NCBI GenBank assembly: GCA_014240375.1
Contig: JAAZXB010000017.1
Coordinates: 9,101 to 63,475, forward strand
Reading direction: 5' to 3'
Origin: Planctomycetota bacterium
GTDB taxonomy: Bacteria > Planctomycetota > UBA8108 > UBA1146
DNA: 54,375 nucleotides
The position numbers and the translations under genes are program-made. Shown here in pieces: positions 33,146-41,101 of this stretch; within the stretch, counting starts at the first letter, position 1, and every line of letters begins with the position of its first letter. Below the pieces are notes generated by a model. The model did not search any database. It had not been told where the DNA came from and saw only the letters and a program-made list of their open reading frames with translations.

Positions 33146-34761
33146 CTTGCCACCAATCCATCCTCATTCACAAAGAGAAGACCTAACTGCTTGTGAAGTT
33201 GCAACAGTTGGATCTCATGGGCTACGATTCGATCCAGTTGTCCATTTTTCGCATCGGTCAAAGAATTGGTAGCCTCGACCACGTCTCTATTGGTTCCTGT
33301 TCCTCGCAATTGATCGATCTCCGCCTTCTCGACACTGAAGGTCACGGATTGAATCTTCTTCAACCCCAGTTCGATCTGTGCTTTTCTCTGCTGTAACGTT
33401 CTCAGAGAATCTCGCACTTCAAGGATGACTTCATCTCGCTGACGGTCCAGTTCACGCCGCGCCTGATCGAGCGAGATTTCTGCCGATCTAAAATTGTTTC
33501 TCTGACTCTGACGATCGAGCGGAATCTCCATGACTAGCCCCACGGAATAATCATCCGCATCATCGATGGTCAGGTCTGAAAATCGGTACTTCGGATCCGC
33601 TGCAGCGGAGTAGCCGAGAGAGAGCCCCAGTGATGGCAATAGCGAGTTTGTTGCGATGTTGAGTCCACGCTCCGCATCTTCCAGTTGATCTCTTGTCGAT
33701 CGGAGGTCGAGCCTGTTGTGAAGTGCAGCCTCGACCGCTCCTTCCAGTTCCATCTGGAAAGGAGTGACCTGAGGGAAGTCGTCCTGAATAACAAACTCCA
33801 CATTGGTGGGTAAACCCAGATCGATCTTGAACCGGTCGATGGAGAGGCTGAATGCCTGTTCGGCATCGAGGCCGCTGGACTGCGCTTCCAGCAGTGCTTG
33901 CTCTGCACGGAACACATCCAGGCTATTTCCGCGACCAAGACGAAACAGTGCTTTCGCTTGCTCCCAGGCAAACATCTGCCCTTCGATATTCTCATGAGTG
34001 TTGGCGAGCTTTTTCTGCTGGCTGATGAGTCCGAAATACTTCTCTGTGACCTGTATGACGAACTCTTGCCGAAACAACTCGAAGTCCCTCGCTCTGTAGA
34101 GCAGGTTTCGTTCCGCCTGGTTTAACGTTTCGAAGGCAAAATCGTGCCCAGCACCGCGAAGCAACGGTTGAGTCAGCGACAAGGACGTCGAAACATTGGA
34201 GGTCTGGCTGTCGGCCAGAGGGTCATCCGAATTGAGCAAGGAGCCATTGGTATCAAAGGAGAGTGTTCCACCCAAGAAAAGCATCTGGCTGCCACCGAGG
34301 GACAAGGCCGTCACATCTTGATAGTTCTGATCACTTCCATCGGAGGCCGAAAAGGACACCGTTGATTTGAAGACTGGACGGAGGAAGTCCCTCCGGGTCA
34401 ATCCGAGCGACAATGCGCTGAGAAAAAATGATTCTCTTTGCGATTGAAACGATCGGCTATGGAGGGTCGCGATGCGGATGGCGGAATCCAGGTCAAGAAT
34501 GTCCGGCACCTCGTTGGGCACCACTCTGGCAGTTTGAGTGGTCACTGCAACTGCTGGATCGATCAACTGCTCCCGTCGAAAGCGATCGACTTCGGCCATC
34601 TTCTCGCCCTGGATGCGATTTCCTTCCAGTTCAGCGATGGCATGATCTCGAGCGGCACAACTGGGAAACAGAATCAGAATCGCCACTCCCAGGGAGAACC
34701 ACAACCTGTGCTGTGCGCTCGGATGGCTGTGAAAGTCGGATTCATGCAACCTTGAGTTCAA
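33142..34761 (-). CDS. TolC-family outer-membrane efflux protein
   Basis: The 539-residue protein shows the two-fold TolC repeat: an N-terminal half with DLDSAIRIATLHSRSFQSQRE and LTQPLLRGAGHDFAFE, and a C-terminal half with AVEAALHNRLDLRSTRDQL and SAEISLDQARRELDRQRDE, all expected to form the alpha-barrel tunnel. A signal peptide ends near LFPSC, so it may be lipid-anchored. GAGGAG touches the ATG at 34767 with no spacer, while a TTG two codons later (34761) has the right 6-base gap, so TTG is preferred. It heads the exporter operon. Substrate unknown. Confidence 0.92.
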   Translation of the reverse strand: MNSRLHESDFHSHPSAQHRLWFSLGVAILILFPSCAARDHAIAELEGNRIQGEKMAEVDRFRREQLIDPAVAVTTQTARVVPNEVPDILDLDSAIRIATLHSRSFQSQRESFFLSALSLGLTRRDFLRPVFKSTVSFSASDGSDQNYQDVTALSLGGSQMLFLGGTLSFDTNGSLLNSDDPLADSQTSNVSTSLSLTQPLLRGAGHDFAFETLNQAERNLLYRARDFELFRQEFVIQVTEKYFGLISQQKKLANTHENIEGQMFAWEQAKALFRLGRGNSLDVFRAEQALLEAQSSGLDAEQAFSLSIDRFKIDLGLPTNVEFVIQDDFPQVTPFQMELEGAVEAALHNRLDLRSTRDQLEDAERGLNIATNSLLPSLGLSLGYSAAADPKYRFSDLTIDDADDYSVGLVMEIPLDRQSQRNNFRSAEISLDQARRELDRQRDEVILEVRDSLRTLQQRKAQIELGLKKIQSVTFSVEKAEIDQLRGTGTNRDVVEATNSLTDAKNGQLDRIVAHEIQLLQLHKQLGLLFVNEDGLVAR

Positions 34762-34915
34762 TTCCATCTCCTCAACTCGACCACCACCAACTATAAACGG
34801 GGATTCAACGGACGATCCGGTTCAGGAAGTCAATCCTGGATCGAGTGAACTCATGAGCGGTAGTATCGCAGGAGTTGAGCCTTCATCCAAGATCCAGCAG
34901 TTGTTTCCACCGCCT

Positions 34916-35572
34916 TTACCGGTACATCTGAGCAAGAATCGCGGCGGTCGCAGGAGCGGTGATCTGTTCCCTCTCGATCCCTCGGATCAGGCGCTCAAGA
35001 TCCTCAGGATGGTCTACATCGAACCAGGACTCGATGGAGTGAGTCTCGAGTTGAAACCGCTCTAACCGCTCCAATAGTGCCAGTCGAGTATTTTTTTGGC
35101 TCCAGGGAAGCCCTACCAGCAGTCCTTCAGGGCAATGCCGCAGTCCCAGCAGATAGAAGCCTCCGTCACAGCCGGGGCCCACAACTGCGTCTGCGTCTTG
35201 CAATGCGACCCGCGCCTGTTCCAGTAATACTGGAGGGAGGCCTGGAGTATCGGCTCCCATCACGATGACCTGATCCGTGGTGGCCAGAGCACGATGGACC
35301 ATCCGTTCGATGCGGTCTCCGAGGTCTCCATCACCCTGGATCCACTGCTCCATGGAGGACAACTCACCCACAAGTGGACCGGTGGTCGCCACCACCGGCT
35401 GGGCCCAGGGTACGTTGGCCAGCGACTGGTAGGTGTCGAGTAAAAACGCCTCCGCGAGTTTGGCTGCCTGTTCCAAGCCGATGGTCCGAGCCAAGCGCGT
35501 CTTGACTTCTCCCGGTCGGGGAACCTTGGCGAAGATCACCGCCTGAATCGACTCCGTAACCTCATCCCGCAT
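34916..35572 (-). CDS. TIGR04282-family glycosyltransferase-like protein (arsenosugar-associated)
   Basis: The 218-residue protein matches the CofC-like nucleotide-transferase/glycosyltransferase family TIGR04282, known as 'transferase 1, rSAM/selenodomain-associated' and linked to arsenosugar synthesis: AVIFAKVPRPGEVKTRLA at the start, VIVMGADTPGLPP with the DxP metal site, and GPGCDGGFYLLGL. Start ATG at 35572 follows GAGGAGGGG and overlaps the ArsS stop by 11 bases, so both are co-translated. It probably transfers a sugar or nucleotidyl group in the pathway downstream of ArsS; exact reaction is inferred from association. Confidence 0.85.
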   Translation of the reverse strand: MRDEVTESIQAVIFAKVPRPGEVKTRLARTIGLEQAAKLAEAFLLDTYQSLANVPWAQPVVATTGPLVGELSSMEQWIQGDGDLGDRIERMVHRALATTDQVIVMGADTPGLPPVLLEQARVALQDADAVVGPGCDGGFYLLGLRHCPEGLLVGLPWSQKNTRLALLERLERFQLETHSIESWFDVDHPEDLERLIRGIEREQITAPATAAILAQMYR

Positions 35573-36602
35573 CGAGCCCCTCCTCAGCAGAGGCGTTTCC
35601 AGCGAGGAGAGTTCCCCCGCAACTGGATCCACTTCCCGCACAGCATCCGAGACAATGTCCACCGGTCATGATCGGTTGCCCGATGAGGTCATCCAGATGA
35701 ATCAGATCCTGGATGAAGATCGGAGTGGAATTTCTTGATGTCATTCCCAGTTCCAGCATCTGGTTGAAGTCACAGTCGTACAGGGCACCGTCCCACCCCA
35801 CGCTGATGGTATCTCGACACATCAACCCAGCGACCGTAGAAGGATTGAAATTGGTTTCGAGCAGATCGAGGTACTCGGGCAATTCGCCACTTCGGTGGAG
35901 ACTTTCAGAAAATCGTTTCACCGGCAAGTTGGTCATGGCGAGCAACCGATCAAATCGCAGTCCGAACTGTTCCTTCAGATGCTTCTTGTAATCCTGTTCG
36001 AGGGACTCTTGTGGCGGTGGCAGACTCGCTCCGAGGGGGTTGTAGACCAGATCCAACTGCAGCCCGCCCTGTCCAGCTCCATACCCCACGGAATTCAACC
36101 AACGAATCGCGCGGATGCTTCGACGGAAGGATCCCCCACCTCGTTGAGCATCTACATTCTCTTCGGTGTAGCAGGGCAAACTCGCCACCATGCGAACCTG
36201 GTGGCTCGCCAGAAACTCGGCAAGGTCTTCCATCCCTGGCTCGAACAACACCGTGAGATTGCATCGGTCGATCACCGACCGACCCAGTTCCCGAGCCCCT
36301 TGCACCAGCCAGCGAAAATGAGGATTCAACTCGGGAGCACCGCCGGTCAAATCCACCACCTCGATGGATGGAGTTCGATCGAGCAGAGTCATCACCGCCT
36401 CTGCCACCTCCCGGGTCATCATCTCGGTTCGAAGGGGCCCCGCTTCGACGTGGCAGTGCAAACACGCCTGGTTGCATAACTTCCCCAGGTTCACCTGAAG
36501 GGTGGAGATCGAGTGGCGCACCAGTGGTTCCAGTTGATGTCGACTCAGATGAGCATCGAAATTACGATCCCGCACCAGTTGTGCCGATCGCTGGGCATCC
36601 AT
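35562..36602 (-). CDS. arsS: Radical SAM protein ArsS (arsenosugar biosynthesis), Cys form
   Basis: The 346-residue protein has the radical SAM cluster CNQACLHC (Cys 43, 47, 50) followed by HVEAGPLRTEMM, and the family's C-terminal Cys-rich tail HCLGCCAGSGSSCGG that binds a further cluster. This pairing defines the ArsS/TIGR04167 family, which couples SAM chemistry to arsenic methylation products to build arsenosugars. Some members have selenocysteine; here all expected positions are Cys. ATG at 36602 has GGAGG about 6 bases upstream. It overlaps the TIGR04282 gene. No arsM is in the window, so the methyl-arsenic step must be encoded elsewhere. Confidence 0.9.
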   Translation of the reverse strand: MDAQRSAQLVRDRNFDAHLSRHQLEPLVRHSISTLQVNLGKLCNQACLHCHVEAGPLRTEMMTREVAEAVMTLLDRTPSIEVVDLTGGAPELNPHFRWLVQGARELGRSVIDRCNLTVLFEPGMEDLAEFLASHQVRMVASLPCYTEENVDAQRGGGSFRRSIRAIRWLNSVGYGAGQGGLQLDLVYNPLGASLPPPQESLEQDYKKHLKEQFGLRFDRLLAMTNLPVKRFSESLHRSGELPEYLDLLETNFNPSTVAGLMCRDTISVGWDGALYDCDFNQMLELGMTSRNSTPIFIQDLIHLDDLIGQPIMTGGHCLGCCAGSGSSCGGTLLAGNASAEEGLDAG

Positions 36603-36754
36603 CCTTGACCTCCTCGCGCAGGGGCATCGTCTTGCGGAAAATGCGTCGATCACAGCGCCTCTACGCACCTCGAAAGCGTGAGAAGATGAGGAGATCGCCA
36701 CACCCGACCCGGGACAGGATAGGAGTTTCTCTGACTCAGGGGGAGGAGGCGGAT

Positions 36755-36794
36755 GAAAAGGACAGCGCCCCCGCCGTGACCGACGGAGGCGCTG
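36755..36794 (-). terminator. Rho-independent terminator after tRNA-Asn
   Basis: On the minus strand, just past the tRNA 3' end, CAGCGCC (36794-36788) pairs with GGCGCTG (36769-36763), and an inner CCGTCG/CGGCGG stem extends the hairpin around a GTCA-type loop. TCC and a TTTT run follow at 36759-36756. Placement and structure fit a terminator separating the tRNA from arsS. Confidence 0.7.
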
Positions 36795-36795
36795 A

Positions 36796-36871
36796 TGGCT
36801 CCCCGGGTTGGACTCGAACCAACAACCAAGTGGTTAACAGCCACCTACTCTGCCAATTGAGCTACCAGGGA
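36796..36871 (-). tRNA. tRNA-Asn (anticodon GTT)
   Basis: A 76-base cloverleaf is encoded on the minus strand. The acceptor arms TCCCTGG and CCGGGGA pair with one T-G wobble, the D arm reads GCTCAATTGGCAGAGTAGG in outline, the anticodon loop holds CTGTTAA with anticodon GTT, and the T arm is TTGGTTCGAGTCCAA. The CCA end is encoded at 36798-36796. Anticodon GTT reads Asn codons AAC and AAU. Confidence 0.97.
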
Positions 36872-37016
36872 ATCGTGGTGCAACTGAAGAAACTTATCCC
36901 TCAATTGCAATACTGTCAACATCACACGCCAATTGCTGCACCAATGCGTCCCGAAGCGGTCTACAACAATATTGACTTTACGCAATACCATGCAATCCTG
37001 TCGGCGAGGAGGAATG

Positions 37017-38054
37017 ATGAAGAGAGATCAAGAGGCCCGTGCAATGCCCCACCAAGGTCCACCGTTGAACCCTGCCGAAATTCAACGATTACAGAGCCGG
37101 TTCCCCGAGTTCCTCGGCACTTCAAGGCCATTGATTCGCTTGCTCCAACAGCTCGAAAAAGTGATCTCGAGCGACTCGACGGTTCTGATTCACGGGGAGA
37201 GCGGCACTGGCAAGGAGCTGGTGGGTCGGGCGATCCACCGCCTGGGTCCGAGGCAAGCGGGCCCTTTCATCTGCGAAAACTGTGCAGCCATCTCCCCCAA
37301 TCTACTCGATGGTGAACTGTTCGGTCACGATCGCGGAGCCTTCACCGGAGCCACTTCTGAGCGAGCAGGATTGATCGAAAGTGCCGAGGGAGGAACCCTG
37401 TTGCTCGACGAAATCGGTGAGATGGAACCCGCGCTCCAATCGAAATTGCTGAGGGTATTGCAGGAGCGAGAGATTCGCAGGGTGGGTAGCACTCGAACTC
37501 GAAAAGTAAATTTCCGCTTACTCGCTGCCACTCACCGCGATCTTGAACAGGAGATCCAGGCGGGACGCTTTCGTGAAGACTTGCGCTACAGGATCGATGT
37601 CCTACGAGTGGAGATCCCACCTCTGCGGCATCGACGTCAGGATATCCCGCTACTGTGTCAAAACTTCTTGCGTGCCTTCTGCAAAAAAAATAGATCGCCT
37701 GTTCCCAGCTTTTCCGCAGATGCCTTGACCGTCTTGATCGGAGCGCCCTGGAAAGGAAACATCCGGGAACTGAGGAACGAAATGGAAAGAGTCTCGGCAA
37801 CGGGTAAAGCGAGAATCCTGGTCGAGGACCTTTCCCCTTCGCTGCACCGAGCATCGGTTCCTCACCCCATCGCTCGCCGTTTGAGAGCGGAACTGGGCAC
37901 CGATCTTCGAAAACTGGAAGAGGTGGTACTCGGGGGCATCGTGAGGGATGTATTGATCGAAACCGATGGCAACAAAGCGCAAGCCGCAAGAATTCTGGGG
38001 ATCCCCAAGACCACCCTTTATCGGCGGCTAGAACGATGGCACCTGCTCTCCTGA
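37017..38054 (+). CDS. Sigma-54-dependent transcriptional activator lacking a sensor domain
   Basis: The 345-residue protein is essentially an AAA+ engine with a DNA-binding tail: Walker A GESGTGKE, the sigma-54 contact loop GAFTGAT, Walker B GGTLLLDEIGE, arginine-finger region RFREDLRYRIDVLRVEIPPLR, and a Fis-type helix-turn-helix at the end (NKAQAARILGIPKTTLYRRL). No receiver, PAS or GAF domain precedes it; the first 30 residues are a short basic linker. It would be active by default or controlled by partner proteins or level. GAGGAGG lies 4 bases before ATG 37017. Target promoters are not evident in the window. Confidence 0.93.
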   Translation: MKRDQEARAMPHQGPPLNPAEIQRLQSRFPEFLGTSRPLIRLLQQLEKVISSDSTVLIHGESGTGKELVGRAIHRLGPRQAGPFICENCAAISPNLLDGELFGHDRGAFTGATSERAGLIESAEGGTLLLDEIGEMEPALQSKLLRVLQEREIRRVGSTRTRKVNFRLLAATHRDLEQEIQAGRFREDLRYRIDVLRVEIPPLRHRRQDIPLLCQNFLRAFCKKNRSPVPSFSADALTVLIGAPWKGNIRELRNEMERVSATGKARILVEDLSPSLHRASVPHPIARRLRAELGTDLRKLEEVVLGGIVRDVLIETDGNKAQAARILGIPKTTLYRRLERWHLLS

Positions 38055-38109
38055 AGTTCCGTGCAAGGTACCCGGTTCAATCGCCAGCCAGATCTGGCTA
38101 CTTTAGTGC

Positions 38110-39141
38110 ATGATTACAAACCGATTGCAGCGGCGTCGAATCCCCAGCCGCAGAACTGTCGCTGTCACCTTCGCCTTCCTTCTTGCCCTGGCACTACCCT
38201 GCTGCTGGCTCTCCTCCTGCGGTTCACCCGGGTGGTCTGTCGGTTCGCAAGCACTGCCCCAAGGCCATCGAGTTCTGACCCAGGGGAACGGAATACTCGC
38301 AGTGGTCGATCGCCATGGCCAGTTGGAATGGTCGATGCCGTGGGGATCTATCCATGACATCCATCGGCTTCCATCCGGCAACATCCTGGTCCAACGAGGC
38401 TCATCCGAGGTGGTCGAGATCGACTTCGAGAGTCAACAGGTGGTTTGGAGTTATGACTCGGCACGTGCCAACGGCAATGAAGGACGTGCCGTGGAGGTTC
38501 ATGCCTTTCAGCCGCTGAAAAATGGTCATCTGATGATCGCCGAAAGTGGTCCGGCGAGAATCATCGAGGTCGATCGCCAGGGGAGATTGGTGTCGAAGAC
38601 CCCGCTCAAGGTCGATCGACCGCATCCTCATTCCGATACTCGACTGGTGCGAAAGATCTCAGCGGATCGTTACCTGGTCTGCCATGAGAGAGATGGAGTG
38701 GTCCGAGAGTACCAGCAGGGCACCGGAAAAATCGTATGGGAATACGATGTTCCGATGTTTGATCGAAAGCCAGTCGGCGGCCACGGCCCCGAGTCCTTCG
38801 GAGACCAGTGCTTCTGTGCCTTGCGCCTCGAGAATGGCAATACCCTGATCGCCACTGGCAATGGACACGGGGTGATCGAGGTCAGTGCCGACCATCAAAT
38901 CGTCTGGCGACTGGACCAGTACGACCTCCCTCAGATCTGCCTCTCCTGGGTCACGACCCTTGAGGTACTCCCCGATGGTCACTATGTCATCGGGAATTGT
39001 CATGCTGGCCCGGGACAACCGCTGATCATCGAGATCGATCCCGCCAGCAAGGAGGTGATCTGGACCTTTGATCAATTCCCGAGATTCGGCAATTCGGTGC
39101 CCAATTCACAGCTCCTGGATGTGACCCGATCGATTCGCTAG
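38110..39141 (+). CDS. PQQ-like beta-propeller lipoprotein
   Basis: The 343-residue protein has a lipoprotein signal (FAFLLALALPCCWLSSC, lipobox LSSC near residue 37) followed by repeats of the PQQ-like or ASST-type propeller: LAVVDRHGQLEWSMPWG, DIHRLPSGNILVQRG, VVEIDFESQQVVWSYD, IIEVDRQGRLV, REYQQGTGKIVWEYD, VIEVSADHQIVWRLD and IIEIDPASKEVIWTFD. Each unit holds the beta-strand, DxxG turn and W signature. PQQ binding itself is not shown; most planctomycete proteins of this kind are non-catalytic, though an arylsulfotransferase-like activity is possible. No strong ribosome site precedes the ATG. Confidence 0.85.
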   Translation: MITNRLQRRRIPSRRTVAVTFAFLLALALPCCWLSSCGSPGWSVGSQALPQGHRVLTQGNGILAVVDRHGQLEWSMPWGSIHDIHRLPSGNILVQRGSSEVVEIDFESQQVVWSYDSARANGNEGRAVEVHAFQPLKNGHLMIAESGPARIIEVDRQGRLVSKTPLKVDRPHPHSDTRLVRKISADRYLVCHERDGVVREYQQGTGKIVWEYDVPMFDRKPVGGHGPESFGDQCFCALRLENGNTLIATGNGHGVIEVSADHQIVWRLDQYDLPQICLSWVTTLEVLPDGHYVIGNCHAGPGQPLIIEIDPASKEVIWTFDQFPRFGNSVPNSQLLDVTRSIR

Positions 39142-39157
39142 AACGATCGACTCGCGA

Positions 39158-39727
39158 TCAGGTCTGATGGACCTGGGCGATGAAGGGCAAGTTGCGATAG
39201 TAGCCCTGCCAGTCGAGACCGTAGCCCACCACGAAGTCGTTGGGGATCTCGAATCCACAGTAATCGACCGGGGCCAGTTTCACGTTGTTGGCGGGCTTGT
39301 GGAGCAGGGAACAGATCGAGATGGAAGCGGGTCCCCGAGCTTCGAGACTGGCCTTCAGGTACTGCACTGTCAGACCAGTATCGACGATATCCTCGACCAC
39401 CAGTACATGTCGATTCGAGATCGATTGCTGCAGATCGAGATCGAGTTTGACCTCACCGCTAGTGACCACGGAATCGCCGTAGGAGGACGCTCGAAGAAAG
39501 TCGACACTGAAGGGGAAGTCCAACTTCCTGACCAGGTCAGCGACAAACACGAATGCACCCTTGAGGACACAGACAATGATCGGATCGCGCTCTCCCAGAT
39601 TTTCCGTCACTTCGCGTGCCAGATCCTGGACCCGGATCCTCAGTTCCTCCTCCTCGATCAAGACTTCCATGTAGTGAGGAGGTAGCGGCGGTTCGGGGTT
39701 CATTTTGTACTTCATGTCAGCATCCAT
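39158..39727 (-). CDS. hpt: Hypoxanthine phosphoribosyltransferase
   Basis: The 189-residue cytosolic enzyme has the PRPP-binding loop VVEDIVDTGLTVQYL (about residues 110-124), the flexible loop region with RASSYGDSVVTSG, VCVLKGAFVFVADL near residue 52 and C-terminal DYCGFEIPNDFVVGYGLD. It makes IMP (and usually GMP) from purine bases and PRPP. Its start lies 20 bases after the uracil phosphoribosyltransferase stop, and the strand order cdd-upp-hpt makes a nucleotide salvage operon. ATG at 39715 is an alternative start giving four fewer residues; neither has a strong ribosome site. Confidence 0.93.
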   Translation of the reverse strand: MDADMKYKMNPEPPLPPHYMEVLIEEEELRIRVQDLAREVTENLGERDPIIVCVLKGAFVFVADLVRKLDFPFSVDFLRASSYGDSVVTSGEVKLDLDLQQSISNRHVLVVEDIVDTGLTVQYLKASLEARGPASISICSLLHKPANNVKLAPVDYCGFEIPNDFVVGYGLDWQGYYRNLPFIAQVHQT

Positions 39728-39747
39728 CGATTTCTACTGAAACGGAA

Positions 39748-40557
39748 TCAGACCCACGAGTTGTTGATGATTTCCCCAACGCCACCAGCACCAGGAACGA
39801 TGTAGTCGACCTCATTGAGTCCACTTTCTCGTGAGTCTCTCCCGGGAATCATACCCAGAACTTCCTCAGGACTCGCCCCTCGATCGAGGCGTATTGTCCA
39901 GATTTTTATTCCGGGAACCTCTGCCGTCATCCGACGGATGTACTCCGGGGTAACGATGAGATGAGCGGCGATGATTCGCTCAGGAGTCCCACCGACTTTT
40001 TCCCGGTAATGCTGGATCACCTGTAGCAAAGAGGACCCTGTCGCTCCCATCGGATCGGCGAAGAAAAGATATCGGCCGTCGACATCGCCACCGATCTTAC
40101 TGCCGTGCAGTGCCGCTCCCGTCACCGCACCGGAATCATCGACGGTTCGCTCCATGATCACATGATCCTGTCGCACCCCTTGCGGATCGAGGACCTGATG
40201 GAGCATTTGCTGGCAGATATGGGATGGCACGGTTCCCGCTCGAGCCACATTCACGGTCACCGCGCGAGTCGCTCGATCGATGACTTGCCCGCGGAAAACT
40301 CCCAGCGGGGTGTACTGCTTCATGTTGGTGTCGCACTCGATCAGGGAGCGAGGTAATTCATGAGCGATCGCCCGCTGGAGTACGATCCGGTACAGGATAT
40401 CGAGCAGATCATTGAAGCGAGGTTGTCCTGTACTTGGAGTACACATTTCGGTGAGCAAACTCATCGAATACGGGTCGGCGAGGATCCGTACCGCTTCTCC
40501 GTACTCGTGCTCGATGCCCCGACACTCTTCGCCCAGATCATCGTATGCAGTTTCCAA
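39748..40557 (-). CDS. upp: Uracil phosphoribosyltransferase-like protein
   Basis: The 269-residue protein resembles UPRTase: N-terminal helices LLTEMCTPSTGQPRFNDLLDILYRI, then TVNVARAGTVPSHI, the PRPP loop LFFADPMGATGSSL (about 165-178), and the C-terminal motif VPGAGGVGEIINNSWV in place of the usual PGLGDAGDR. It is about 60 residues longer than E. coli Upp, with extra residues at the N-terminus and in the middle. It would convert uracil and PRPP to UMP. TTG at 40557 follows the cdd stop by 4 bases and has an AGGGG-type site; the ATG at 40464 is a shorter option. Position between cdd and hpt supports salvage. Confidence 0.82.
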   Translation of the reverse strand: METAYDDLGEECRGIEHEYGEAVRILADPYSMSLLTEMCTPSTGQPRFNDLLDILYRIVLQRAIAHELPRSLIECDTNMKQYTPLGVFRGQVIDRATRAVTVNVARAGTVPSHICQQMLHQVLDPQGVRQDHVIMERTVDDSGAVTGAALHGSKIGGDVDGRYLFFADPMGATGSSLLQVIQHYREKVGGTPERIIAAHLIVTPEYIRRMTAEVPGIKIWTIRLDRGASPEEVLGMIPGRDSRESGLNEVDYIVPGAGGVGEIINNSWV

Positions 40558-40561
40558 GGCC

Positions 40562-41008
40562 CTACCCCTTTTCTATCCCGAGATCGGATGGACCGAAGGA
40601 GTGCGGTAGCAACTCCCTGAGAGTCGTCGATTTTCCACCCTCTCCGTCCCAGATCCAGACCACCAGTTGATTCGCACCCGGCAACTCGTTGAGGACCTGT
40701 CGGCAGGCGCCGCAAGGCATCGCTTCGACCCACTGTCCGGAATCGGCCGAACGCGCGGCGATGGCGATGGCCAGGGGTGTCCCCGGGGATCCGCCAGCAG
40801 CCCAGTTCATCACGGCACCTCGTTCGGCACAGATGGTGAGGCCGTAGCTGGCGTTCTCGACGTTACAACCGCCGAAGATACGACCCGCACTCCAGAGGGC
40901 TGCACCGACATGAAATCGAGAGTAGGGAGCCCGGGCATGGGTGGCCTGCTGGCGTGCCGCTTCGAGCAATTTTTCCGGGTCAAACTGATTCTCGGAGTGC
41001 TCCGTCAC
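40562..41008 (-). CDS. cdd: Cytidine deaminase
   Basis: The 148-residue enzyme has the zinc site: Cys and catalytic Glu in GGCNVENASYGLTICAERG, and PCGACRQVL with the remaining two Cys ligands. It turns cytidine and deoxycytidine into uridine forms, feeding UMP salvage. The GTG at 41008 has AAGGGGGGGG just upstream, a strong ribosome site, and gives a length near the family norm of 130; an upstream TTG at 41065 lacks a site and adds 19 unmatched residues. It heads the salvage unit with upp and hpt. Confidence 0.93.
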   Translation of the reverse strand: MTEHSENQFDPEKLLEAARQQATHARAPYSRFHVGAALWSAGRIFGGCNVENASYGLTICAERGAVMNWAAGGSPGTPLAIAIAARSADSGQWVEAMPCGACRQVLNELPGANQLVVWIWDGEGGKSTTLRELLPHSFGPSDLGIEKG

Positions 41009-41101
41009 TGCCCCCCCCTTCACGGGGAAGAATGATACCACGGCTCCTGAGATCTTTCCGCCCAAGCGTTGGGTGACTACCGAGCAGCCGGAGAGTGCGG
41101 T

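Noticed and set aside
36395..36600. Possible selenocysteine position in ArsS
   Set aside because: The frame has no internal TGA, and all expected Cys positions are encoded by TGC or TGT.
36368..37315. Plus-strand ORF of 315 codons covering the tRNA and part of arsS
   Set aside because: It overlaps a tRNA and arsS on the opposite strand and shows no known domain; the sigma-54 activator frame accounts for the region.
38095..38110. TGGC-N8-TGC resembling a sigma-54 -24/-12 promoter before the propeller lipoprotein
   Set aside because: The GG-GC spacing fits, but the -12 half is weak and transcription would begin after the ATG, so the gene would lose its start.
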